Part shown: positions 8,400 to 16,458 of the stretch, in pieces | How positions within the stretch are numbered: the first letter of the stretch is position 1 | Layout of the letters: each line of letters opens with the position of its first letter | Origin: Mameliella sp. MMSF_3455 | GTDB taxonomy: Bacteria > Pseudomonadota > Alphaproteobacteria > Rhodobacterales > Rhodobacteraceae | DNA: 64,000 nucleotides | Assembly: GCF_030733205.1 (NCBI RefSeq) | Contig: NZ_JASHJL010000005.1 | Location: forward strand, 124,001 to 188,000 | Reading direction: 5' to 3' | The notes under the pieces: model-generated | Told to the model about the DNA's origin: nothing | The model's input: only the letters and a program-made list of their open reading frames with translations | Database searches by the model: none | Position numbers and translations under genes: made by a program

Positions 8400-9557
8400 T
8401 TACCCCAAAGCGTGCCGTTTCTCGATCAGCCGGGCAAAGAAACTGGCGCCGATGGGGGCCACCGCATCATTGAAGTCGAAGGCCGGATGATGCGCCGACG
8501 GACCTATCCCCTGGCCAAGGAACAGAAACGCGCCCGGACGCGCCTCCAGCATGTAGGAGAAATCCTCTGCCCCCATTTCCGGCGGCAGGTCGTCGACGAC
8601 GCGCGACGAGACCTCGCGCGCGATGTCCACGGCAAAGCGGGTCTGGTCTTCGTGGTTGATGGTCGGCGGATAGCTGCGCCGGTAGTCCAGAATCCCCTCG
8701 ACGCCGTAACCCTCAGCGACACTGGTCGCGATCTGCCGGATGCGGCCTTCGGCCATGTCGCGCACCTGCGGAGCGAGGCTGCGCACGGTGCCGCCCAGGG
8801 TGACCTCCTCGGGGATGATGTTCGGGGCGCTGCCTCCGTGGAACATGGTCAGCGAGACAACCAGCGCGCCCAGCGGATCGGTATTGCGCGAGACTACGGT
8901 CTGCAGCGCCTGGCCGATGGCAAGGGCGGCCGGCATCGGGTCGCGGCAGGTCTGGGGATAGGCCGCATGGCCGCCCTGACCCCGGATGCGCAGGGTGAAA
9001 TCATCCACCGCCCCCATGATCGGCCCGGGGCAGGTCCTGAACTCTCCAAGCTCTCCGAAGGGATCGGTGTGCAGGGCATAGACCTCCTCGACGCCGAAAC
9101 GGTCCATGATCCCCTCTTCGACCATGATCCGCCCGCCACCGACGCTTTCCTCGGCCGGTTGAAAGATCAGCACGACGCGCCCTGTGAAACGTCGCGTGTC
9201 GGACAGGTAGTTCGCCGCGCCCAGCAGCATCGCCGTATGCCCGTCGTGGCCGCAGGCGTGCATCCGCCCCGGCACGGTACTGGCCCACGGGGCGCCGGTT
9301 TCCTCCTGCATGGGCAGGGCGTCCATGTCGGCGCGCAGGCCGGTCACCGGCCCCGGCCCCTGCCCGTCGATCACCGCCACGACGCCACTCTCTGCAATGC
9401 CTTCGTGGATGTCCGTGATGCCCATCTCGCGCAGGCGCGCGACGACAAAGCGTGCCGTTTCGTGACACTCCAGGCACAGTTCCGGATGCGCATGGATATG
9501 GCGGCGCCAGCCAGACATCTCTTCGGCGGCGGCAGCGATGGAATTGATGACGGCCAT
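8400..9557 (-). CDS. M20 family amidohydrolase, paralogue of the downstream gene
   Basis: Second M20 amidohydrolase, 385 residues, sharing motif order with its neighbour: MHACGHDGHTAMLLGAANYL, AEESVGGGRIMVEEGIMD, RGQGGHAAYPQTCRDP, and MGAEDFSYMLEARPGAF. ATG 9557 (MAVINSIAAAAEEMSGWRRH) aligns with the start of the neighbour and has GGAAAGAAG just upstream; the frame is open to 9674 without support. Differences in the lid (EFRTCPGPIMGAVDDF versus the neighbour's shorter segment) suggest a distinct substrate range. A hippurate hydrolase-type role is known for relatives; the actual substrate here is unknown. Confidence 0.88.
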   Translation of the reverse strand: MAVINSIAAAAEEMSGWRRHIHAHPELCLECHETARFVVARLREMGITDIHEGIAESGVVAVIDGQGPGPVTGLRADMDALPMQEETGAPWASTVPGRMHACGHDGHTAMLLGAANYLSDTRRFTGRVVLIFQPAEESVGGGRIMVEEGIMDRFGVEEVYALHTDPFGELGEFRTCPGPIMGAVDDFTLRIRGQGGHAAYPQTCRDPMPAALAIGQALQTVVSRNTDPLGALVVSLTMFHGGSAPNIIPEEVTLGGTVRSLAPQVRDMAEGRIRQIATSVAEGYGVEGILDYRRSYPPTINHEDQTRFAVDIAREVSSRVVDDLPPEMGAEDFSYMLEARPGAFLFLGQGIGPSAHHPAFDFNDAVAPIGASFFARLIEKRHALG

Positions 9558-9668
9558 GATCTTCTTTCCGAGGCGGATTCCGTGACGCGTTGCGGCGCAC
9601 TGGCTGGCATACATCCCCGGCACCGAAAACGCTGCGGGAAAGACGCGCCGCGTGCTATCATTACGTTG

Positions 9669-9693
9669 CGTCAACCTTTGGTTGGCGTTTTTT
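9669..9693 (+). terminator. Terminator-like hairpin in the leader of the next gene
   Basis: CGTCAACC-TTT-GGTTGGCG (one G-U pair, 8-base-pair stem) is followed at once by TTTTTT. This is a textbook intrinsic terminator on the plus strand, yet it ends only about 20 bases before the start codon at 9713. It may end a short leader transcript (attenuation) or mark the 3' end of an unannotated small RNA. Confidence 0.6.
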
Positions 9694-9712
9694 CATTGGG
9701 GGGATAATCACC

Positions 9713-10327
9713 ATGTCGAATACATCTTACTCCATGATTACCGTCGCCCGTTGCGACACCGCTTTCCTGTCCGACGCGCTGGGTCACCTTGGCGGATTGT
9801 GTGACGATCTGAAATCCGGGGCCGGTGCCCTGATGACCCGGTACGGGGTCATTGCCACGGGCGATCATGCCGGGCATCTCGTTCTGCTGCAGGGCTACAG
9901 CGACATGAGCGGCATCGGAAAGGCCTTCGACGTCTATGGCACCTCGGCCGCCTACGACAAGATCGTCGGCAGTGGCAAGGTTCGCGTGGTGCTGCGCAAC
10001 ATCCTGAAAAGCGAGGATATCGGCGTTGACGAGCAGCCAACTGAGGTTCCAGCCTACGGTGTCCTGACCCGCTGGGCCTCTCCGACGCCGCAGTCCGAGC
10101 GGATCGGGCGGGTTGCTCCGCTCATGCGGCAGAACGGTGCGATGGCCATACGCCATTTCACGATCATGACAGGGTCCGCCACCGGGCACCGTCTGATGGC
10201 GACGGGCTATCCATCGATGGATGCCATCGAAAAGACCTACGCCGCGCTGAACGACACAGAGGACTACAAGGCGTTCCTGACCGAAATCGACCTCGACTCC
10301 CGCAACATCGTGCGCGTGGCAGGCTGA
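9713..10327 (+). CDS. Uncharacterised protein with two related halves
   Basis: I do not recognise this 204-residue protein. It has no signal peptide or membrane segment. The two halves resemble each other: residues about 45-97 and 149-200 both follow the pattern TG-x3-GH, then GY-x2-M-x2-I-x-K, a Tyr-Asp/Lys pair, and end in RNI. This points to an internal duplication, perhaps two ferredoxin-like alpha/beta units as in dimeric alpha-beta-barrel proteins (inference only). Start ATG 9713 is preceded by GGGGGGATAATCACC, a strong binding site; the frame upstream crosses a terminator hairpin and is rejected. It diverges from the M20 genes and precedes mazG by 83 bases. Confidence 0.75.
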   Translation: MSNTSYSMITVARCDTAFLSDALGHLGGLCDDLKSGAGALMTRYGVIATGDHAGHLVLLQGYSDMSGIGKAFDVYGTSAAYDKIVGSGKVRVVLRNILKSEDIGVDEQPTEVPAYGVLTRWASPTPQSERIGRVAPLMRQNGAMAIRHFTIMTGSATGHRLMATGYPSMDAIEKTYAALNDTEDYKAFLTEIDLDSRNIVRVAG

Positions 10328-10410
10328 ACCGCCGAGGCCGCGCGCCCGGTTGCTGGACTCCCGTGCCGCCTTCCTGCATCCCTTGAGCCGAAGCTCGGAG
10401 GCAAGGCGCG

Positions 10411-11223
10411 ATGAACAAGGACCTGATCCATGACCCCAGGGGCGGAATGCCCCGCCTGCTGGAAATCATGCGGCAGCTGCGTGATCCGGAAACGGGCTGT
10501 CCCTGGGACCTGGAGCAGACCTTCGCGACCATCGCGCCCTACACGATCGAAGAGGCCTACGAGGTGTCCGACGCGATCGAGCGCGAGGCCTGGGACGAGC
10601 TGAAGGGAGAGCTGGGCGACCTGCTGTTCCAGTCGGTCTTTCACGCGCAGATGGCCGCAGAGGCCGGGCTCTTCACCTTCGACGAGGTCGCCGACGGCAT
10701 GTCGGACAAGATGGTGGCGCGGCATCCGCATGTCTTCGGCGATGAGAGCCGGGACAAGAGCGCCGACCAGCAGACCCGCGACTGGGAGACGATCAAGGCC
10801 GCAGAGCGCGCCGCCAAGGCCGAAAGCGGGGTGCTGGACGGGGTGGCGCTTGGCCTGCCGGCGCTGTTGCGCGCAGTCAAACTGCAAAAGCGGGCGGCGC
10901 GCGTGGGGTTCGACTGGCCCACCACGGACGAGGTCATGGACAAGCTGCGCGAAGAGATGGACGAGTTGCGCCAGGCCGAGGATGACGCCCATCGTTTCGA
11001 GGAGTTCGGCGACCTGCTGTTCGTCATGGCCAACCTTGGCCGCCACATGGGAATCGACCCGGAGGCGGCGCTGCGGGCCGCGAATGCCAAGTTCACCCGC
11101 AGGTTCCGCGCCATCGAGGCGGCCCTGGCGGAACAGGGGCGCCGCCCTGAGGACAGCGACCTGCAAGAAATGGATTCGCTCTGGGACGCGGCCAAGGCGG
11201 TGGAAAAGGCGCAGAAAGGCTGA
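10411..11223 (+). CDS. mazG: Nucleoside triphosphate pyrophosphohydrolase MazG
   Basis: MazG hydrolyses nucleoside triphosphates to monophosphates and pyrophosphate, thought to clean the nucleotide pool. Both repeated domains are visible: GCPWDLEQTFATIAPYTIEE with the EEAYE metal motif and LGDLLFQSVFHAQM in the first, and a second REEMDELRQAEDDAHRFEE with FGDLLFVMANLGR. The 270-residue length matches full-length MazG. Start ATG 10411 has GGAGG 13 bases upstream. It is followed by a convergent transporter gene with only 3 bases between stops. Confidence 0.93.
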   Translation: MNKDLIHDPRGGMPRLLEIMRQLRDPETGCPWDLEQTFATIAPYTIEEAYEVSDAIEREAWDELKGELGDLLFQSVFHAQMAAEAGLFTFDEVADGMSDKMVARHPHVFGDESRDKSADQQTRDWETIKAAERAAKAESGVLDGVALGLPALLRAVKLQKRAARVGFDWPTTDEVMDKLREEMDELRQAEDDAHRFEEFGDLLFVMANLGRHMGIDPEAALRAANAKFTRRFRAIEAALAEQGRRPEDSDLQEMDSLWDAAKAVEKAQKG

Positions 11224-11226
11224 CGC

Positions 11227-12135
11227 TCAGCCGTAGCCCAGCACCAGCAGCACCAGGGGAATCGTCACGATGGCGGCCAGCGTCTGTGCCGTGACCAGTC
11301 CGGCCATCAGAGTGCCGTCCCCGCCCAGTTGCCGCGTCAGCACATAGGCCGTGGGCGCCGTGGGGATGGCGGAAAAGACCACCAGAACCAGCGCCTCGAC
11401 CCCGCCGAGGCCAAAGACCAGCGCCACGCCCGCCGCCAGTACCGGCATGCCCAGAAGGCGCAGCGCGGCGTTGCCGCCCACCACCAGCCCGTCCCGCCCC
11501 AACGCGCGCGGTTGCAGCGCCGCCCCCACGCAAAGCAGGCCCAGCGGCAGGCTGCCCCGCGCCAGCAGCTCCAGGAAGGTGCCGATGCCAAAGGGCAGGC
11601 CCAGGCCCAGCAGCGCCAGCGCGATCCCCACAAGACAGGCCAGGATCAGCGGGTTCTTCAGCATCGTCCGGACCAGAGCGCCGGGACGGCTCAGCACGTC
11701 GCGTTCGCTCAGCGCCATGATCGACAGCACGTTGACCACTGGCACGCAGATCGCAAGGTAGACCGCCGCCCGTTCGATGCCGACATCTCCGGCAAGGCTC
11801 GCCGTGACGGCAAGGCCGAGGTAGGTGTTGAACCGGACCGTCCCCTGCAGCGCAGGCCCAAACCGGGCCGAGGGCGCCGAAAAGATCCGCCGCGCCAAGG
11901 CAAGCCCGAGCGAAGCCAGCAGGATCGTCACCAGCGCCGCCGCGCCCAGCCGCAGGATCTGCGGATCGCCCAGAGGCGCGTCGACGAGGCTTGAGACCAG
12001 CAGCGCCGGGAACAGCAGGAAATAGTTGATCCGTTCCGCCGCGGGCCAGAAGCCCGCGTCCGGGAAGCCCTTGCGCGCCAGGACAAAGCCCAGGCAGATC
12101 AGGGCAAAGAGCGGCCAGATCGTGATGAAGAGCAC
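11227..12135 (-). CDS. AEC (auxin efflux carrier) family transporter
   Basis: An integral membrane protein of 302 residues with about eight to ten hydrophobic segments, starting LFITIWPLFALICLGFVLARKG. The arrangement of an N-terminal bundle, the PVVNVLSIMAL segment, a central basic loop, then GIALALLGLGLPFGIGTFLE and a C-terminal QTLAAIVTIPLVLLV matches the AEC/YfdV family of carboxylate-type permeases. The start codon is GTG 12135. Substrates in this family are diverse (malate, malonate, others), so none is proposed. The gene converges on mazG and lies downstream of the acpP terminator. Confidence 0.88.
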   Translation of the reverse strand: MLFITIWPLFALICLGFVLARKGFPDAGFWPAAERINYFLLFPALLVSSLVDAPLGDPQILRLGAAALVTILLASLGLALARRIFSAPSARFGPALQGTVRFNTYLGLAVTASLAGDVGIERAAVYLAICVPVVNVLSIMALSERDVLSRPGALVRTMLKNPLILACLVGIALALLGLGLPFGIGTFLELLARGSLPLGLLCVGAALQPRALGRDGLVVGGNAALRLLGMPVLAAGVALVFGLGGVEALVLVVFSAIPTAPTAYVLTRQLGGDGTLMAGLVTAQTLAAIVTIPLVLLVLGYG

Positions 12136-12194
12136 GGGGCGGGCTACCTTGTCACTGTATACGCGGCGTCATTGCCGGGTCGGGATCAAACAAC

Positions 12195-12227
12195 AGAAAA
12201 AACGGCGCGCCAGAAAGGCACGCCGTT
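12195..12227 (-). terminator. Intrinsic terminator after acpP
   Basis: On the minus strand AACGGCGTGCC-TTTCT-GGCGCGCCGTT (11-base-pair stem with one G-U pair) runs into TTTTTT. It lies 33 bases past the acpP stop and should end the fabD-fabG-acpP transcript. Confidence 0.85.
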
Positions 12228-12259
12228 CCATCCTCACCCGAACAGGTGAAAAGAGCGGC

Positions 12260-12493
12260 TTACTGCGCGTCCGAGATGAACTTGACCGCGTCGCCGAAGG
12301 TCTGGATGGTTTCGGCCGCGTCGTCGGGGATCTCGATGCCGAACTCTTCTTCGAAGGCCATCACCAGTTCCACGGTGTCCAGGCTGTCGGCGCCCAGATC
12401 GTCGATGAACGAGGCGGATTCGGTCACCTTTTCTTCTTCGACGCTCAGGTGCTCGACCACAATCTTCTTCACGCGATCTGCGATGTCGCTCAT
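12260..12493 (-). CDS. acpP: Acyl carrier protein
   Basis: AcpP carries growing acyl chains on a phosphopantetheine arm in type II fatty acid synthesis. The 77-residue acidic protein has the modification site Ser37 in [13 protein letters not shown] and typical helix III residues [16 protein letters not shown]. It lies downstream of fabG on the same strand with its own candidate promoter in the 216-base gap and a strong terminator after it. FabF, often found next, is not here: the following gene is an unrelated transporter. Confidence 0.97.
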   Translation of the reverse strand: MSDIADRVKKIVVEHLSVEEEKVTESASFIDDLGADSLDTVELVMAFEEEFGIEIPDDAAETIQTFGDAVKFISDAQ

Positions 12494-12644
12494 GTCTCTT
12501 CCTCACAAGTCTGTCGGGCATTTCGCCCATTCTGCCCTGCCCGTGGCGTGGCGTCTTTTTGCCCTGACGGGCGGCTCGATCCCCCGGCACCCCGGGTGGG
12601 CCGGATGCGTACCATGGCACGCAACCGTCCGAAAATCTGCGCGG

Positions 12645-12672
12645 CCTATAGCACAGGCGGCGGGGATGGCAA
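12645..12672 (-). promoter_or_regulatory. Candidate promoter of acpP
   Basis: On the minus strand TTGCCA (-35) is followed after 16 bases by TATAGG (-10), about 150 bases before the acpP start. Both boxes match sigma-70 consensus at four or more positions. This would allow acpP to be expressed separately from fabD-fabG. Confidence 0.4.
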
Positions 12673-12709
12673 ACGCTTTCCCACGCCGCAGCGCAACAGG
12701 CTCTGGCGC

Positions 12710-13447
12710 CTACAACATGGCCATGCCACCGTTGACGTGCAACGTGGTCCCCGTAACGTAAGCGGCCTCGGGGCTGGCAAGATAGAGCACGCTGGCGGCG
12801 ATCTCTTCGGGCGTGCCCATGCGCCCGGTGGGAATCTGCGTCAGGATCGCGCTCTTCTGGTCGTCGGTCAGCTTGTCGGTCATCGCGGTCTCGATAAAGC
12901 CCGGCGCGACGGCGTTCACGGTGATGCCGCGGCTGGCGACCTCGTAGGCCAGCGACTTGGACATCCCCACCATGCCCGCCTTGGCGGCGGCATAGTTGCC
13001 CTGCCCGGGGTTGCCGGTGGCCCCCACGACGGAGGAGATATTTACAATCCGGCCCCAACGCGATTTCATCATGCCGCGCATCACGCCCTTGCAGAGCTTG
13101 AAAGTGGCGGTCAGGTTCACGTCCAGCACGCTTTGCCATTCGTCGTCCGACATGCGCATGAACAGGTTGTCGCGGGTGATCCCGGCGTTGTTCACCAGGA
13201 TGTCGACGCTGCCCATCGCCTCGGCGGCCTGTTTCGGCAGTGCAGCGACGGCCTCGGCGTCATCCAGCTTGCAGGGCAGCACGAAGGCGCGTTCACCCAG
13301 TTCCGCGGCCAGCGCCTCCAGCGGCTCGACGCGGGTGCCCGACAGGCCCACGTTGGCGCCCGCGCCATGCAGCGCCTTGGCAATGGCCCCGCCGATGCCG
13401 CCCGAGGCCCCGGTGATCAACGCGGATTTTCCCGTCAGATCGAACAT
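12710..13447 (-). CDS. fabG: 3-oxoacyl-ACP reductase
   Basis: FabG reduces 3-oxoacyl-ACP to 3-hydroxyacyl-ACP with NADPH in each round of fatty acid elongation. Seen: the Rossmann motif TGASGGIGGAIAKAL, LVNNAGITRDNLFMRM, the catalytic Tyr-Lys pair in NYAAAKAGMVGMSKSL, and the C-terminal GTTLHVNGGMAML. ATG 13447 has AGGAG close upstream; the longer frame to 13468 is unnecessary. At 245 residues it is the standard length. It follows fabD by 36 bases on the same strand. Confidence 0.96.
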   Translation of the reverse strand: MFDLTGKSALITGASGGIGGAIAKALHGAGANVGLSGTRVEPLEALAAELGERAFVLPCKLDDAEAVAALPKQAAEAMGSVDILVNNAGITRDNLFMRMSDDEWQSVLDVNLTATFKLCKGVMRGMMKSRWGRIVNISSVVGATGNPGQGNYAAAKAGMVGMSKSLAYEVASRGITVNAVAPGFIETAMTDKLTDDQKSAILTQIPTGRMGTPEEIAASVLYLASPEAAYVTGTTLHVNGGMAML

Positions 13448-13483
13448 GCTTGCTTCCTCTCCTGTCATTCCTTGGTCCGGGCC

Positions 13484-14425
13484 TCAGCCCTGCGCGGCCT
13501 CGACGGCGGCGGTCACATCCGCCGGCGTGCCGATGTTGCGCACGGCCGCCGGGCGGTGAATGCGGCGCACCATGCCCGACAGGGCCTTGCCCGCACCGAT
13601 TTCCCAGAACTCCTCGACCCCGTCCTCGACCATGCGGGCCACGGATTCGCGCCAGCGGACCGCGCCGCAGATCTGCGCCTCCAGCAGGGCGCGGATGCGA
13701 TCGGGGTCGCTCACCGGCGCCGCCTCGACGTTCGAGACCACCGGAACGGCGGGTGCCTGGATCGTGACCTCGGCCAATGCCTTTGCCATTTCCTCGGCGG
13801 CGGGCTGCATCAGGGCACAGTGGAATGGGGCGGAGACGGGCAGCATGACCGCGCGCTTGGCACCGGCCCCCTTGGCGATCTCGACCGCGCGTTCAACGGC
13901 GCCCTTCTGGCCGGAAATCACCACCTGACCGGGATCGTTGTCATTGGCGGCGGCGACGACATCGCCCTGCGCGGCCTCTTCGGCGACCTTGCGCACCGCG
14001 TCCAGGTCAAGGCCCAAGAGGGCCGCCATGGCGCCCTCGCCCACCGGCACGGCGGCCTGCATGGCCTGCCCGCGCTTGCGCAGCAGACGCGCGGCATCGG
14101 CCACGGTCAGTGCCCCTGCGGCGGTCAGTGCGGAATATTCCCCCAACGAGTGCCCGGCGACAAAGGCCGCCTTGTCGATGCCCACACCCTCTGCTTCGAG
14201 CGCGCGCATGGCCGCCATCGAGGTGGCCATCAACGCGGGCTGGGCGTTCTGGGTCAGGGTCAGGGTCTCGATCTCGCCGTCCCAGACCAGAGCCGAGAGT
14301 TTCTCCCCCAGCGCCTCGTCGACCTCGTCAAAGACGGCGCGGGCCGCCGGATAGGCCTCGGCCAGGTCGCGGCCCATGCCGATGGTCTGGGCGCCCTGCC
14401 CGGGAAAGATGAATGCGCGGCTCAT
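13484..14425 (-). CDS. fabD: Malonyl-CoA:ACP transacylase
   Basis: FabD transfers malonyl groups from CoA to the acyl carrier protein to feed elongation. Motifs visible are AFIFPGQGAQTIGMG at the N terminus, the nucleophile motif GHSLGEYSAL, the substrate-carboxylate site QAMQAAVPVGEGAMAA, and the catalytic His region PVSAPFHCALMQPA. Length is 313 residues. First gene of a fabD-fabG-acpP series on the minus strand. Confidence 0.96.
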   Translation of the reverse strand: MSRAFIFPGQGAQTIGMGRDLAEAYPAARAVFDEVDEALGEKLSALVWDGEIETLTLTQNAQPALMATSMAAMRALEAEGVGIDKAAFVAGHSLGEYSALTAAGALTVADAARLLRKRGQAMQAAVPVGEGAMAALLGLDLDAVRKVAEEAAQGDVVAAANDNDPGQVVISGQKGAVERAVEIAKGAGAKRAVMLPVSAPFHCALMQPAAEEMAKALAEVTIQAPAVPVVSNVEAAPVSDPDRIRALLEAQICGAVRWRESVARMVEDGVEEFWEIGAGKALSGMVRRIHRPAAVRNIGTPADVTAAVEAAQG

Positions 14426-14519
14426 GCCCCTCTCCTCACCGTGAAATTGCGTCCGCCTGCCTTACTAGCCCGCGGAGGCTTGCGCAATCACCTGAGGAGG
14501 CGGGACTGACCCGCCGGGA

Positions 14520-14762
14520 TCAGCCGTCCTCGCCGCGCAGGCGCAGCGACATGCCCAAGCCCCCGCTCAGCATCAGGCAGGACAAGGCCAGCTTGAACGG
14601 CATCAGGATCGGCGCATCCAGCCCCATCGGCATGACCCAGATCAGGTAGGCGGCCAGCGCCAGCACGGAGCCCGCGATCCGGCGCATCATGCCCTCGGAC
14701 AGGCGCGGCAGGGAAAAGGTGGACCCAAGAGCCTGGGAAGCATTGAAGTCTGTCAGGGCCAT
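14520..14762 (-). CDS. Small membrane protein of unknown function
   Basis: An 80-residue protein with two predicted membrane helices (about residues 29-46, IAGSVLALAAYLIWVMP, and 52-70, ILMPFKLALSCLMLSGGLG), a polar N terminus and a short basic-acidic tail. I do not recognise a family. A CtrA-consensus box lies 22 bases upstream of the start, which supports this being a real, regulated gene. It is separated from fabD by about 95 bases and diverges from rpsF. Confidence 0.6.
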   Translation of the reverse strand: MALTDFNASQALGSTFSLPRLSEGMMRRIAGSVLALAAYLIWVMPMGLDAPILMPFKLALSCLMLSGGLGMSLRLRGEDG

Positions 14763-14781
14763 TTGGTGCGCTCCGATTGTT

Positions 14782-14800
14782 GGTTAACGACAGGTTAACC
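14782..14800. promoter_or_regulatory. CtrA-type binding box
   Basis: GGTTAACGACAGGTTAACC contains TTAA-N7-TTAAC exactly, the full CtrA consensus, and is also a perfect 7-base inverted repeat with a 5-base spacer. It lies directly upstream of the small membrane protein (start 14762, minus) and about 195 bases before rpsF (plus). Confidence 0.6.
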
Positions 14801-14858
14801 GCTCGATTGTGCCCGGAATGCGGCGCCGCCGAGGAAAATCCGAGGACCGCGCGCCCCC

Positions 14859-14886
14859 TTGCGCCACGCCCTGATCCGTGTATACG
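14859..14886 (+). promoter_or_regulatory. Candidate promoter of rpsF-rpsR-rplI
   Basis: TTGCGC and TATACG are spaced by 16 bases, about 110 bases before the rpsF start. Nothing else in the leader looks as promoter-like. Confidence 0.4.
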
Positions 14887-14929
14887 GAGCGCTCTCTTCG
14901 CAACGACGTTTACCCGCGCAGTCTCTCGT

Positions 14930-14961
14930 GGGCAGGGCGCGAAGGGATCAGGCCCCTGCCC
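14930..14961 (+). promoter_or_regulatory. Leader hairpin before rpsF
   Basis: GGGCAGGG and CCCTGCCC form a perfect 8-base-pair stem with a 16-base loop in the predicted rpsF mRNA leader. Ribosomal operons encoding S6 and S18 are autoregulated through leader RNA in other bacteria; whether this hairpin does so here is inference. Confidence 0.35.
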
Positions 14962-14994
14962 TATGAAATGCGCCATGATAGAAATGGAGTGCAC

Positions 14995-15357
14995 ATGCCG
15001 CTTTACGAGCATGTATTCATCTCGCGTCAGGATCTGTCCAACGCGCAGGCTGAAGGCCTTGTCGAACATTTCAGCACCGTTCTCGCGGACAATGGCGGCA
15101 AGGTCGTCGACAGCGAGTACTGGGGCGTCAAGACGATGGCCTACAAGATCAACAAGAACCGCAAGGGCCACTACGCCTTCCTCAAGACCGACGCACCCGC
15201 GACGGCCATTCAGGAAATGGAACGCCTGATGCGCCTGCACGACGACGTCATGCGCGTTCTCACCATCAAGGTCGACGGCCACGACGAAGGCCCCTCGATC
15301 CAGATGCAGAAACGTGATGAGCGCGACGGCCGCCGTGAGCGCCGCAACCGCGACTGA
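14995..15357 (+). CDS. rpsF: 30S ribosomal protein S6
   Basis: S6 binds the central domain of 16S rRNA together with S18. The 120-residue protein begins MPLYEHVFISRQDLSNAQ and contains YWGVKTMAYKINKNRKGHY, both typical, and ends in a basic, charged tail (KRDERDGRRERRNRD). ATG 14995 is preceded by GGAG; the longer frame from 14878 is rejected because it enters the leader. It starts an rpsF-rpsR-rplI operon with a 24-base gap to rpsR. Confidence 0.96.
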   Translation: MPLYEHVFISRQDLSNAQAEGLVEHFSTVLADNGGKVVDSEYWGVKTMAYKINKNRKGHYAFLKTDAPATAIQEMERLMRLHDDVMRVLTIKVDGHDEGPSIQMQKRDERDGRRERRNRD

Positions 15358-15381
15358 TACCTGAAGAAGAGGAGATAACTC

Positions 15382-15609
15382 ATGGCTGCAAAACCGTTTT
15401 TCCGCCGCCGCAAGGTCTGCCCCTTCTCGGGCGACAACGCACCCAAGATCGACTACAAGGACACCCGCCTGCTGCAGCGCTACGTCAGCGAACGCGGCAA
15501 GATCGTCCCGTCCCGTATCACCGCCGTTTCGGCAAAGAAGCAGCGTGAACTGGCCCGCGCCATCAAGCGCGCCCGCTTCCTCGCCCTGCTGCCCTACGCC
15601 GTGAAGTAA
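15382..15609 (+). CDS. rpsR: 30S ribosomal protein S18
   Basis: S18, the partner of S6 on the small subunit platform. The 75-residue basic protein carries [20 protein letters not shown] and the C-terminal [18 protein letters not shown] signature. Preceded by an AGGAG site and located between rpsF and rplI, the standard order. Confidence 0.97.
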   Translation: MAAKPFFRRRKVCPFSGDNAPKIDYKDTRLLQRYVSERGKIVPSRITAVSAKKQRELARAIKRARFLALLPYAVK

Positions 15610-15621
15610 GGAGTCCGCATC

Positions 15622-16245
15622 ATGCAAGTCATCCTTCTCGAACGTGTGGCCAAGCTGGGCCAGATGGGCGACGTCGTCGACGTCAAGCCCGGTTTCGCAC
15701 GCAACTACCTGCTGCTTCAGGGCAAGGCGCTGACCGCCTCGAAAGAGAACATCGCGCAGTTCGAAGAGCAGAAAGCTCAGCTCGAGGCGCGCAACCTCGA
15801 GACCCGCAAAGAAGCCGAAGCCCTGGGCGAACGCCTGGACGGACAGAAGTTCGTCGTGATTCGCTCGGCATCGGACGGTGGCAACCTCTACGGCTCCGTC
15901 ACCACCCGTGACGCGGCGAACGTGGCCAGCGAGAACGGCTTCTCGATCGACCGCAAGCAGGTGATCATCCGCCAGCCGATCAAGGAACTGGGCCTGCACG
16001 AAGTCGAGGTGCACCTGCACCCCGAGGTGATGGTCGTCATCACGCTGAACGTCGCACGTTCGCCCGAAGAGGCCGAACTGCAGGAATCGGGCAAGTCGAT
16101 CCAGGACCTGGCCGCCGAGGAAGAGGCCCAGGCCGAATTCGAGGTCAGCCAGCTGTTCGACGACATCGGCAGCGCCGCATCCGACGACGACGGCGATACA
16201 GCCCCCGCCCGTTCGGACGAGGCCGCCGAAGGCGACGACGACTGA
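15622..16245 (+). CDS. rplI: 50S ribosomal protein L9
   Basis: L9 binds 23S rRNA near the base of the L1 stalk and affects reading-frame maintenance. The N-terminal domain [20 protein letters not shown] and the [10 protein letters not shown] signature are clear, followed by the connecting helix and C-terminal RNA-binding domain. At 207 residues it is about 55 longer than the E. coli protein because of an acidic C-terminal tail ([19 protein letters not shown] and beyond), a feature often seen in alphaproteobacteria. A perfect terminator follows. Confidence 0.96.
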   Translation: MQVILLERVAKLGQMGDVVDVKPGFARNYLLLQGKALTASKENIAQFEEQKAQLEARNLETRKEAEALGERLDGQKFVVIRSASDGGNLYGSVTTRDAANVASENGFSIDRKQVIIRQPIKELGLHEVEVHLHPEVMVVITLNVARSPEEAELQESGKSIQDLAAEEEAQAEFEVSQLFDDIGSAASDDDGDTAPARSDEAAEGDDD

Positions 16246-16274
16246 TCCAGCGACGCTTCGCAGGACAAAAATTC

Positions 16275-16306
16275 AACCGCGCCGAATTCATTCGGCGCGG
16301 TTTTTT
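16275..16306 (+). terminator. Intrinsic terminator after rplI
   Basis: AACCGCGCCGAA-TTCA-TTCGGCGCGGTT forms a perfect 12-base-pair stem followed by a T run. It lies 30 bases past the rplI stop. Confidence 0.92.
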
Positions 16307-16458
16307 CATTTTTATCAGCGCCTTGCCGCATCGGTACATATAAACTTCATAAATCCGTAACACCCATTTCACGTTGCCGGATCACATCAGAGGCTGTTGG
16401 AAGCCGCCGCAACACGCGAGCGGCTTTGCCAAGTATGCAAGCTGATATGAGGCCAGCC

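Noticed and set aside
16320-16458. Possible Pho box upstream of the PhoX gene
   Set aside because: The region contains CATAAAT and CACCCATTTCAC fragments, but no pair of 7-base repeats with correct spacing to the CTGTCAT-type consensus.
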